Assembly: GCA_017590115.1 (NCBI GenBank)
Contig: JAGGNK010010226.1
Span: 2,887,732 to 2,951,731, forward strand
Reading direction: 5' to 3'
Length of the DNA stretch: 64,000 nt
Source of the DNA: Montifringilla adamsi
Lineage: Eukaryota; Chordata; Aves; Passeriformes; Passeridae
A model generated the notes under the pieces. It searched no databases. It had not been told where the DNA came from and worked only from the letters and a program-made list of their open reading frames with translations. The translations under genes and the position numbers were made by a program. Shown here in pieces: positions 27,076 to 38,482 of the stretch (its first letter is position 1; every line of letters begins with the position of its first letter).

Positions 27076-30000
27076 TAAAACCACCACAAAAGTTGCCTGT
27101 GAAAATAACACTCACTCCTTCTGGTCACAACATTAAAGCAGTAGGTCAACTGCCCTACCTTGGCTGTCCCAGCAAATGCAGAGGGAAAACAAAAAAAAAT
27201 CCCTATCTAACATGAAGCACTGGAGGGTGGATGAGGATTAAAAAATCTCCTTCCACATTATGGTCATGGGAAACACATTAGAGTATGAATGAGAAAGACC
27301 TTTTGCTTAAAAAAAAAAATTGTTTCTTCCTTATTTTCTGCTGAATACACCACTATCCCCCTCCCCAAATAAAAGACAGATAGCCAGTAAAGAAGTGAAA
27401 AAAACAGCAAGGCAGAATCCAAAACTGTTGTCAGCAGAGGTTTTTCATGAGTGCATTTTAGGGAACTTCATCCCCTAGTGGGTAGAAATTAAAGTAGAAT
27501 CCTATTTTAGCTCCAGAGGGATAATACCTTATTGTAGCTCCCTTTTATTTTCTACCTATATGAACCTGCTGTGGAAAGGTCAATCATTTTAAGCAATAGC
27601 TTCATTAATGATGCCTCTATTTGGGTTTGGAATTTTTTTTCACAATTCTGAAGAAAAAAATCTAACACTCGAACACACACTTCACTGGTTTCTGTACTTG
27701 CTCCACTAAAAACTTGAAAGTAAACAGAAGTGTGTTCATATCAGTACTGTAATCCTCCTACAGAGCAGGAGCCTTTGAACATTTATTCCTTATATGACAC
27801 CAAGCAACATCACCATTCAGCTCAGCAACTGCCAGAACCACGCTCAAGGAAAGTTAAATTGCTAGGTCTCTAAGCTTGTTTCACTTTGCGTGTTGCAATA
27901 TTTGCTTTCCCAACAGGTAACACAGATTAACATTCATGAGTGGGAGAGAAAACAGAAATCACTATTTTCTGAAGTTTTCTAAAAAGCAAAGTACTCACCA
28001 GCAGCAAAATCCCATCTGCACACTCCTTCCCATTTCAAGGTCTGCATTGCTACATACATGTTTGAAAAATCACAAAATGCTCCTCAAAGCAATTACTCAG
28101 AAGTTCATCTCTTAGTTTCTAAGCTTACCAACAGCATTTAACAGATCTCACCTTGTATTAAACGGTAGAGAAGACTTCATTCTGCCCTCTGTATTCAAGA
28201 GATAAATAAAGCAATGGTTCCTTCTTTCTGCTTTGCATCTACTTTTAAATTTCTCCTTTTAATTTTTAAAGGCTGTATAACCTGAGCAATGAGCCTCATT
28301 AATCACCACTGAATGATTTAACCCAGCCATTCAGTTCCAGATGCCAGTCGGTGCTAGAGATATGCTAATTCCTTCCAAGCTTCACCTCCTTTCACAGTTG
28401 AAACCATAATTTTCCGCAGTGGTGAAGACAGCATTTTACTCCACGCATGGGGCCTCCTGCCAATCATTTTTTACGACCAGCACAGTGCAAGTTTCATTCC
28501 ACAGATACATCAGACCTTTGTGCTCAACCTGTTCTTTATAAACAGGTTTATTCCTCTCTCCTGCATTCTACTGCTACAGCACCATAGTTCCAAACTCCAA
28601 CCTCTCTTGCACCAACTCCTGCTTTGGGAAGAAAAAGGTAAGAGTTTGTTACTATCCCCACTTACCTTGTTTCCTCACACTACTTTTATTTTTTTTTTCT
28701 CCCTTTATCACCTCCTACCATTAAACACTTTGATTATGAAGTATCTGTCAGCTGCAGTACCTAGGGCCTTAGACATATTCCAAAACCAGAAAGCTGCACT
28801 GACAGAATTGTTTTGTGAGTGGGAGGTGAGGGGAGAAGCATTCAGAGTTTGCAAATCCCAGTTCTGAACCTGCCTGGCATCCGAGAGATCTCCTAGCACA
28901 AAGCTACACCAGGTGCCAAGCTTCATATCAGGTGCCAAGAGGTTTTGATAAAAGAAAAAGCCTGGTGACACTGCTGAACAATTGATCCAAAAATGGTATT
29001 TTAGGACCTTGTATTACACTTTCAACACAAATACAGACCCATCTGTGGATTTAGGGACTGCTATCCTCATCTTGGGCTTACAAGCTTGGGCCTATTTAGC
29101 CAACAGGAGATGTCTGGCTTGAAAAGTCTGCTTTTGACCAGTGTTAGTAAAGTGCACTACTGAAGTGGCAAGCCGAGAAGTTCCTAGAAGTATACATACT
29201 CAAATACATTTTTGACTGTCTTCTCACCCTTCACATAGCTAGTGTGAGGCCCATGCAAATTTAAAGTTACACAGCTTTTTTTTCAGTTAATTGGCTCTTA
29301 AGTCGATGTTCACTACAATCTCAATTTTCAGACTGGCTAAGAACCCACAATGATTCACAAACATTTGCAACTGAAGATAAAGTCAAACACTTTAGGCAAT
29401 TTAATTTAAACACTAGAATCAAGATTTTCAACAGGCACTACTAATTTTAAGTGGCTCCAAATTTAGATTGTAGGTTCCCAACTTTAACATATCACAAGGT
29501 CCTGGATTCCAAAAATCTGAGGTCTAGTGTCTACTGAAAAATGCAGCCACTCTTTCAAGCATGTCCATCTGGTTGCCATCAAACACCATTTCTTTCTCCC
29601 TTCACCTGTTTCCAGAATGAAGTGGAGCCAATGCACACCTTTAGGCCTACACTAAATCCTCTGCCACGTATTAAAACCTAATTTCTAAGACAAAAACTGT
29701 TAATGTCTATTATGATACTGTACAAGCAAATAGTAAAACTAACTCTTCTATACTTGAATTTATAGCCATGAACTGCTCTGTGCGTCTAATCTTCAACATA
29801 AAGGCATTTAAGCAATTAGATAAGAGGCAATATAACTAACCAAAAATCTAAAATAAATACTTTGCCTGAGGACATGCAAATTTCAGAAGGCACAAAAATG
29901 CCAGCCAAGCAAGTTTTAATGCAATGCTAGCATGAAACAGTTTAACAGTTCTAAAGAAATCGCAATTCTGATTTATGTTCAAGACAGTCAAGGGAACAGA

Positions 30001-30485
30001 AGACAAAGAGTACAGAACTGAACAACATCAAGAGCACACAGACTATACAGTTCTCTCAGATAGCTGCCATGGAAGACTCCAACCTGCACAGGTTAAACCC
30101 TGATCCTTGTCCTACCCTGCACGTCTCAAGACATAGGCTGTCACAAAACTGAGCTTATTCCACTGCTAATTCACTATGCAAGATGAAGAAAATAAAATAT
30201 CAAGTTTAAGATTTTAAATCCAGAGCTCAGCACAGGCTTGTCAGATTTACAGACCTTTAATCTACAGTCAGGGGTGTTCATATTATTTTAATCATTCACA
30301 ATATTAGTATTAGACTTAAGGTAATGCAATACCATATTGAGCAAATACTTCCCAACAGAAAAGGGCAGCTTGAATAATTTTGCATATCTGACTATTCATT
30401 TCTTCAAAGAAACAGTATGTATTTCAAGATGGCAGCAGTCCAGAGAACATGCTTGTTTTCTGATTAAGAATATTCATACCACTTC

Positions 30486-30527
30486 AATAATAATAGTAAT
30501 AATAATAATATTAATAATAATAATAAT
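30486..30527. repeat. (AAT)n microsatellite
   Basis: About 14 AAT units with two interruptions (AGT and ATT). Confidence 0.92.
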
Positions 30528-33500
30528 GTATTCAACTACACATTTTGGTCTAAGCTGAATTTATAGTAAGTTGTACTAAAATTAAATGCTCTAATTATTT
30601 AATTTCCAGTTATTTACTTACATGTAAATAAATAGAAACATTTAACATAGTACAAAAAGCCCTACGCCTCTCTAGAGGAGCAAAGACAGAAAAAAATTCT
30701 TAAATAGGAATACCTTGTGGAATTTACTTCTACCACCACAGAGCAAACCCCTAGAGGTCCTCTCCTGTTGTTTAGATATGAAATCCAGTCATTTTTAATG
30801 GAATTTCTTTGAATGCTAAGGAAGAAATCTTCAGCAACACATTTACTATTATGTGAAAGTACAGATGCTAATACAAGTAGTCTATACATGTCAGCCTTCT
30901 GAATGAGAAGATAAATACCTAAGATGCTTTTACTAAAAAAATGGTTTTATGCACCAGCCATATAGAGTTTATATACATATAAAAAAACCCCTTAAGATAA
31001 AACAAAAATGTGTTAAAAATGAGGTAGGAGATGATATTATGCTACTGCTTTTACCAAAATCCATGTACTGAACATTTACATCTGAAGGCCAAGTGCAAGC
31101 CCAAGTTGCACCATGAGGACCTCCACTCATCCAACAGCACATCTGTTCACCAAAACCTGGATGGAAAAGTGCCCAAGTTCTGAGTAGGTCTTTGGGTAAT
31201 GGCACTGAAAGAAACTACGAGTAAGCTTGAGGACTGAAATGCATCTTCCACTAAGACATAAAATTGCCTTATAAACTCGTAAAACAAATGTATCTTTTAT
31301 TTAAATCCACAACTACATTTTTTGCCTATTAACAGTAGATCCTCCTTTCTAATTTTCCAAGTTTCTGCTTCCAGGAAACACAACACTATTTCCCACTAAA
31401 ATACAAGGCAAAAGGTTTTCTATTCCCCTCCTCAGCATGACTTGCCTCCTTTTGGTAAGGCCACCTTAAGGTTATACCATCCCATAAACCATTCTGTCCT
31501 CAGCAAAGGTGAAATGACTTGGCTGCTCACGGGTGTGAGCAGAGCACTCTGCACCTTCCCCTTGGCTGCAGTGCTCAGATGGCAAGCAGGCTCTAATTAA
31601 AAAGACTGGCCTGACGCCACTCACAAATCTCATTACTGTCAATTTATCAATTTTGTTTTAATCAGTCATACACAGACACACATAAGTCTCAGTCAGAAAT
31701 TTTCCTAAGCTTCAGAACAAGAGAGGCATGGAAAATACCAACGAGTCTGAGAATAGTTCTCAGTATTTGACAGTATTTAACTTCATTGGTTGTTCATATA
31801 GCCCTTCACTTTCTCTCCAAAAAAAAAAATTTCCTCACCTTGTTTACAAAATACAGGAAAATAAATAGAATATATTTTCCCTAAGTCCCTATTCATTGTT
31901 TTATTTAAGTAGGGGACATTTCCCCTACTACTTACACCTGAAATGGACAATCCCACATAAACAAACATCTCTCCCTCTGTGCTGTTGTTTTAACACCAAT
32001 TATATCATATACATTCCTGGTCCAAAAGGATGATGTTCCAGAACCATATTTTATCATTTTTGTGGATAAATCTGGATAAATACACCACTTTCCTAAAGAA
32101 CAGTGAACCAACAAAGAATTTCTGACATCTAGAATTAAATTCATATATTGAAATTCTTATTACACTACATCTGTATCATCACCTTCAGGTTAAGGTAACT
32201 CACAGTACTGGCTTACATTAATAATCAGGATACCAAAAGATTTAGCTCTTTAAAAATCAGAACTCAAGACCAACAACAGAATAACACAACTCTGCACACC
32301 TGACTGAAAACTCAAGTCATTATTAGCTTCGCAGGTGTTTCACTTTTTTCCCTGTTGAGATTTTCGCTAGTACCAAGTCTCAGCTGTGAGAGTCCAACAC
32401 AGCTGGCTGCATCTATGTCAGCAATACAAAATATTTGTGCTCATAAAATATTTTCTTTCTCCACATAAAATGTCCCTCTACCCACAGTAATTTAGTGCTG
32501 ATGCTAAGGCTGACACAGTAAGCCAAGAGTCAGCACTGTATGACTGAAATACACATGTATGTGTATAGAATAAATGCACATCTTTCTCCTAAAGAAGATA
32601 TAAACTAGCAAATTATCTCCCCTTAAAAGCATCTCTAGCTTTCAAGATACTTAAGAATGTTTTTTTTGTTGCTCTACTCTCACCTTCTGGACAAACTGCT
32701 CATCACTAACAGAAACATACTCTTAGTTCCTCTGTTTACACAATTTATTGGACTTAAAATACACATTGGTTGCTACTTCAGTTACCTCACTATTTACCTT
32801 ACAATTTTATAAAGAGGCACTCAGGTGAAAAGCTAAGAAAGGTTATCACCACCAAATGAGATTATATAACAGAGCACACCAATAAAATGTGTCAGGATCT
32901 CAGCATAAGAAATTCTTAAATGCCATTTTGTTTGCTTGGAAAGAGCAAGGTCACAAAATAACCTCAAAACATTAACTATCAACAACCAAATGACTCATAC
33001 CAAACTATTCAAATACACAAAACACATAACAATAACTTAAAAATTGACAATGGGAATCTTCACTATGAAAGGCAAATTTTTGAAGAAGAATCCAAGGCAG
33101 CTACCAGGACACCAAGCCAAGTGACCGTTATCCACACAGTGCATTTAACAGCAACAGAAATACCACACTGAGAACTGCAGCAAGTGACCAGACCTGCTAG
33201 ACCCAGCAAATTATTATTATATTCATTAGGGAAAGCTATTCCATAATGAGACATAGTATTACAGTTGTTTAGGATTGTGAAATAAAACTCTTCCAGTTAT
33301 TTAGGAAAATTATGTGCCAACCAAAACCAACATTACTTGAAAGTGAGGGAACAGATTCCCAGATACTTTAAGTAGAAATATAGATTTTTCTCTCTTGAAT
33401 TTCTAAGTATTTTCTCTTTCCACCTTCAAATGAAAACTAATTTAGTCTTTGACCATCATTTCCAAAGCATTTTATGGTCAAGCATTGTTTGGCAAAGGTA

Positions 33501-36500
33501 TTTGATGTATAGTATTAACACGGTAACACTGATACCTAAGTGTCACTAGTTTCTGATAATATTTTTAATGGCTCTTCTATTTTTGTAAATGCAATCAAAA
33601 CCTTTATCATGCACCCTCGGAAGTATTCTTCACATGAATTCATGTTTTCCAATAAAATCTCATGGACAGTACACATGATTCCCCTAAAATTCAGTATCCT
33701 AAACATTACAGATGATCCCTACTAATGAAGTTATTCTGTAACTTCAACAAAAAAACATCTGACAACCAACACTGACTGCAGTGAGCAAAAATCAGCTTGA
33801 GTGTTCTTCTGGTTTAAATTAAGATAATTGACAGGCAATAGGGAAAAAAAAAGTGACTCTTTCCAGCTGAAAGATAACGAAATTCACACACAAATTGAAA
33901 AAAAAAAATAAGACTTCTGCTCTCCACAGATACTATCAGTACTCATAAGGATAAGTGGCTTTGTATCAAATACCTGGACACTTGGAGAACATTTCATCAC
34001 AAGTAAGGAATTATCAATTTTACAGCATGTGATTATTTCTTTGCTAGCTTGAAGTCTTCAAATACAATACAAGTGGGGCAGCTTCTTCAAGTCTAAGCTG
34101 CTGGCTCAATCTTTCCTAAATATTATTCCAGTAAAATTACTTAGAACAGCACACAATGCATTAGGGATAGGTGAAAAATGCACATTTTTTAAGTTTTCTT
34201 GGGTGACTTATTTGCTTTTACAGATTAGGCACTTAATACTTTCATAATCCTTTGAATTACTGTGTATTTTTTTTTAATCTCTCCTAATTTATTACTACTA
34301 GACAGAGAATACATAAAAGGAGTAAAACCATTTCCAGAAATGCTCTAGCACTTCACGATGGAGCTTTTATGAGCTTCTGAGACAAACACAGAAAATGTAT
34401 CAAGGAAGTGGCTGCTTTATTTACTCCAATAGGTAGCTTAGCCAGCTGGAAAAGACTTTGGGGACTCTCCGTGGGCACCCTTAAACTATTAACCATCAGA
34501 AGACAACTCTCCCATGAAGGAATGAATACAAGAGACAATTTTGCCCTCCACTGGCTAGAACTATCACTGAAAAACACGCCTGCCTCACTGTGTCAGCGCT
34601 GCCTGTTCCACACAGCACGGAAAAACCTCTGGAGCAAAGGCACCAATCCCATTTCAAGTGCAGTAATTAGTAAGGGATAACATGGACAGGAAAGGGGGAA
34701 AGGGTGGGTGTTGAGCAGATGCGAATCAGCAATGAAATGAAATAACTCGTCAAAATATAAAGATTTCCAGGGAGCAAAACAGAAAAATCACACAGTAACA
34801 TATTTAGCCTTGAAAATTGCTAGAGCAGTGAACACCCATGTGGAAAAGCAGAACCTTGACACTCGTTCCCAGCAAAAATGTTCTGCATGTTGCCCTTCAG
34901 ATAAGTGAAAGCTTTTCTTTTCCAAACATACTCATTTGATGCTGCTGGTTCCTGGGGAGCGGAGAGATTAAAAATCCACGGAATCTGAAGCAAAAATCTG
35001 CCTCAGAATGAAGGAAAAAGGGCAGAAAGCAGGTAATTACTCAAGAAAACAAGAATACCAGAGAAGTATCCCTTAAAGCAATTCTTATTCTGTATGCAAA
35101 GAAGCATTGAAATTACACTGGGAGAAAAGGGGAGGAAAGCTCCTATATTCCAATTTTCAACACTATTCAAATTTAAATGTATTCAACATTTATTAACCAC
35201 AGGCTTACATGAAAGAAGGTACTTCACAGGATCCCACAGAGACAACACCAAGGTAAAAATTAGGGGTTTTAAATTTTAAGTGGTTTACCAATTACTGTTT
35301 TAACAAACATTAACCCACTTACTTTTCTATTATTTTTTTTTCTCTTTCCCATCCCCCAATTATTTCCCACCTCTCAGCAGAAGTTTCTAACACCCCATTT
35401 AGAGTGTGGCCACACAAACCATTGATTCAGTAGTGGGTGTAAGTGAGGGAAATGAGAACCTTCAGTGGAAGAGGGAGGAAAGGATCAATCAACTTGCAAG
35501 ATCAGCTGTCAGCAGAACTCAAAGGATTTCAGTGTGGAAACTGCTGTAGATGACTCCTGTCCTTCCTTCTGCACTGCAGCCATCTGCCCTCAAACTTCAT
35601 CCTGCCATCTTGTGTCTGGCATCTCCATTGTTCCAGACACAAGACTAAGTATTTGACCACACTCTAGTTGAGGGGAAAAAGAAATTCCTCCTGGTGAAGG
35701 AGCTGAAACAGCGTTATTATCTGGTGCTTGTATCTTATCTTTGTTACTGAGTTTGCTTACATGACAAAATTAAAAGACTTCATAAAAAAATCATGGCTAT
35801 TTTCCCTTTTTTTTCCTCTCCAACTCAGCTGGAATCAACATTATTAGAGAGAGCATCCCCATCCTGGGGGTGGGGGAGAGAAAAAAAAAAAGAAAAAAAA
35901 ACCATTGCAAGCAGCTTTATTGAGCATTTATATGATTAAGAGATGAGAGGATTAGAAGATAAATTAAACAAAACTGTTTCTTAACTTGAGAGTTTAAAAC
36001 ATCCCAATACATGATCAAGTTACAGAGTACACCATCTATGAAGTCAACTTTTCTTCATAGGTGGGGAAAATTGCCATGAAAGATTCAGAAAGAGCAAATA
36101 GGTGCGAAGGCTCTTCCCCATTCCATTTCTTTCTTCCATCACATGAAGGAGGCAATACAGAGAAAAATCAAATTAAAGATGGCATGACTGACATGGTCAA
36201 AAGTGAACAGGGCAAGAGCTACTCAGGGATGCAAAGTTTGCCATATCCAAAGCCACGAGGAGCAAAGTAATACCTAAGAGCAAAAATAGAGTAGTTAAAT
36301 TTATGATATAATCTAGAAACAGACATAAGTTACTACATTTAGTGACATAATTAAGACTTAAAGCTTCAGGCAGTGAAAATAAGCCTTTCAAAAACTTCAT
36401 TCATTCACAGACCAGAGGCCTCATGCTACCATAACTTCAATGACTCAAGGGGGTCCTCTACAAACTGACAAGAATCGGTTAAGGCAGAAAAGTTAGCGCG

Positions 36501-37345
36501 GAAACCAACCCTCACTATGGCACAAGCATTTACTGCGTTCACTTAGCGTGTGACAAAAGGCGTTCCTAAGAACGAGATGCAGTACTGCGGGGAGGCAAAC
36601 CCGTCCTCCCGAGGGAGACGGGTCCCTTGTGCCGAGGCAAACCCGAAAAGCCCCCGAGCCCCCAGGCCCAGCGCGGCCACATGGGCGCTCCGAGCCCCGC
36701 GGGGCGCACTGAGCCAAACCCGCCCTCCATAACGCCCTCCTAGTGCCTCTGAGACCTGTAACCTATCAGGCGCGATAAGATGCCCCAACACGCATAAGCC
36801 CCGCGCAAACTGTGCCTAATGAGCATTAATCCCTCCTATCTCCTCGGCCATCTCCTCCACTCCCCTTTAGCACGCCGGCGCTCCACTTCACACACGTGCG
36901 TAAACTTTATTCGCCAAGGTGAAGCAAAACCCATCCCCACAAGCCTTCCCTACCCTCCCTCACCGCCGCGGTCCCCCCCGGTGGCGGCTGCGCGGGGTTA
37001 ACCCGGCCCGGGGGCTGGGAGCGGGGGATGCGCCAGGGACCGCCCGGCCGAGGGCGCGCGGTACCCCGGGCAGCAGCACCGAGCGGCAACACAGCCACCT
37101 CCCGCGGGACCTCGGGGTCCCAGCCCACCGACCCTCGCCGCCAGAGCTGAACACCAGCCGTGGTTATATCAATCGACCCTGGGGAGCCGCCGGCGGTGGG
37201 AGCCCTGGGACCAGGGCAGGACCCGGCGCCGCGCACCTCACCGCGCCCGGCCCCGGGCAGCCCCCACGGCCGGCAGCAGCTCCCGGGGCTAACGCGGGCC
37301 GGGCGCCCGCAGGGTGGAAGCCGAGCTTCGTTTCCGAGCAAAGGA

Positions 37346-37395
37346 GGGGGCCGGGAGGCGCGGAGGGGCCAAACTGGGGGTGCGAGGTGGGGGGG
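37346..37395 (+). promoter_or_regulatory. G-run cluster with G-quadruplex potential
   Basis: Five G runs of three or more (37346-37350, 37353-37355, 37365-37368, 37376-37380, 37389-37395) lie within 50 bases on the plus strand. That satisfies a relaxed G-quadruplex pattern with loops of 2 to 9 bases. The cluster sits 74-123 bases past the ROBO1 donor, on the strand that is template for the minus-strand transcript. Confidence 0.5.
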
Positions 37396-37468
37396 AGGAG
37401 GAGAGCGGCTGCGGGAGCGCTGCCACCGCCGCGGCCGCGTATCTGACCCGCCTGCGTGCGGTGGTTAC

Positions 37469-37523
37469 CTGAGGTGACACATATGAATCCAAAGAGGTAA
37501 AAGTGAGCAAACTCCGCGATCAT
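37469..37523 (-). CDS. ROBO1: ROBO1 alternative first coding exon (DUTT1-type isoform, signal peptide)
   Basis: Read on the minus strand, ATG at 37523-37521 opens MIAEFAHFYLFGFICVTS plus one G. The exon ends at 37469 with TCAG|GTAACC, so the donor GT is at 37468-37467 and the intron is phase 1. From memory, the human ROBO1 short (DUTT1) isoform begins MIAEPAHFYLFGLICLCSG and then joins the shared SRLRQEDFPP sequence before the first Ig domain. Length, splice position after the Ser codon and phase all agree. The peptide is a hydrophobic secretory signal for this single-pass Slit receptor of axon guidance and cell migration. The start context is good, with A at -3 (ACAATGA). Differences from the recalled human sequence are Pro5 to Phe, Leu13 to Phe, and Leu-Cys to Val-Thr before the Ser. 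The rest of the protein (Ig, FN3, TM, CC motifs) lies outside the window, toward and beyond position 1. Without splicing the frame would run on to 37164, but that extension is low-complexity Pro/Ala/Gly and not credible. Confidence 0.9.
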
Positions 37524-37555
37524 TGTCCTCGGGTGGCGCCTGCAAGCAGTCTCAT
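37520..37555 (-). promoter_or_regulatory. 11-codon upstream ORF ending on the ROBO1/DUTT1 start codon
   Basis: On the minus strand an upstream ATG at 37555-37553 reads MRLLAGATRGQ and stops at TGA 37522-37520. That stop shares bases with the main ATG (37523-37521), giving an ATGA stop/start overlap in the -1 frame. The upstream ATG has G at -3 and A at +4, so it is a reasonable initiator. If the 5' UTR includes it, the main start would be reached by leaky scanning or termination-reinitiation, which would damp translation. The arrangement is seen directly. Its use depends on a transcription start upstream of 37555 and no splice acceptor in between, neither of which the sequence proves. Confidence 0.6.
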
Positions 37556-38259
37556 GCCAGAAGAGCGGGGGGAGAAACGAAGAGCCCCCAGTTGTAATTC
37601 CACAGAAGCTTAACGCAAGTGAGGTTCTCTAATCCCGCCGGACTCCGGGGCGAGCCCCCTCCGGGCACGGCGCTGTCAGGTCCGCGGGGCTCCAGCCGCT
37701 CGCCAACTCCGGCCGGCCTCCCCTCTCCTGGCCCAGGCTTTCCTCAGCAGCGCCCTGACACTTCCCAGGACTATCCAAAGCGATAGGAGAAAACAAAAGA
37801 TCCTCGAGTTCCCGCAGCGGAGGTCCGCCGCCTCCCGAGCACAAGTTGCTGCCCCGGCCCCAGACTCCGCTCTGGGCACCCGGGACGAGCCGGTAACGGA
37901 GCGCAGGCGGGACGGGCACGGACCGGCCACCGCCGCCCTCCGTGAAGGAGAGGGGCGGGCAGGGAGCTCCGCGAAGTGTCCCCGCCGAGTCACTGCGCGC
38001 CCGGCGAGCGGCGGGCAGAGCGCGGCGGCGGAGCGGCGGCAGCGCCCGCTCCCATGGCGGGGGAAGGACCAGCATCGCCGCCGCCCCCGCCCCTGCACGC
38101 GGGAATCCCACACTCGCCCCCGCCCCAGCGCCGGAGGAGGGCACAAGAGGGGCGATGGAAGAAGAAAGAAAAGGCAGAGAGAGAGGGCGAGCAAAACTTC
38201 CCCGGGCCAACGCCCCCGAGCCACCCACCCCAACCGCCCGCCCTCGGTGCGGAGACTGC

Positions 38260-38300
38260 GGGAGGAGGAGAGGCAGGAGGAGGAGGAGGAGGAGGAGGAG
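38260..38300. repeat. (GGA)n trinucleotide tract
   Basis: This is a near-pure homopurine run of GGA units with one AGGC interruption, inside the CpG island and upstream of the ROBO1/DUTT1 start. On the transcript strand it reads (CCT)n. In frame it yields poly-Gly, poly-Arg/Glu or poly-Leu, which explains the Leu-rich stretch in a spurious long open frame here. Confidence 0.9.
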
Positions 38301-38455
38301 CGGCTCCTCGCCTTGCCCCACCGCCGGGGCAGGGGTGCACGAGTCAGGCGGGGCCGAGCCCGCCGCGCCTGAACTTTCTGCTGTCACGTCGAGCCGCTCG
38401 CCTCCGCCGCGGGTTTCCCCTTCCCCCTCCCGGCCGCCTCCGCCTCCTGCCCGCG

Positions 38456-38482
38456 CTGCTGCCGCCGCCGCCGCCGCGGCAG
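38456..38482. repeat. (CCG)n trinucleotide tract
   Basis: A short GCTGCTGCCGCC-type run of about seven CCG/CTG units in the CpG island. It could be polymorphic and may fall in the 5' UTR or the core promoter, depending on the unmapped start site. Confidence 0.85.

Larger units (their letters stand above)
23465..36499. other. Long intronic stretch, repeats only
   Basis: No gene or recognisable transposon was seen over 13 kb. It carries tandem repeats at 25511-25560, 26898-27075 and 30486-30527 and many short A runs. The segment at 31500-31650 (TCTAATTAAAAAG, TTACTGTCAATTTATCAATT) is rich in homeodomain-type AT cores and might be regulatory, but conservation cannot be judged here. Confidence 0.55.
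1..37468 (-). other. Start of ROBO1 (DUTT1 isoform) intron 1
   Basis: Everything below the splice donor at 37468 is intron in the transcript direction. I found no exon encoding the shared SRLRQEDFPP sequence or first Ig domain on the minus strand, so exon 2 lies beyond position 1. The large size agrees with ROBO1's known very long 5' introns. Hand counts of 12 lines of 60 bases (every 3 kb from 3001 to 36001) give A 260, T 218, C 140, G 102 on the plus strand. The transcript strand is therefore richer in T and G, as often seen in transcribed introns. Confidence 0.75.

Noticed and set aside
27463..27480. Possible CTCF site around CCCCTAGTGG
   Set aside because: Only about 11 of 14 core positions match.
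37164..37523. 119-codon frame beginning at the ROBO1 start and continuing past 37469
   Set aside because: Only the first 18 codons match ROBO1; a canonical donor follows, and the remainder is low-complexity intron.
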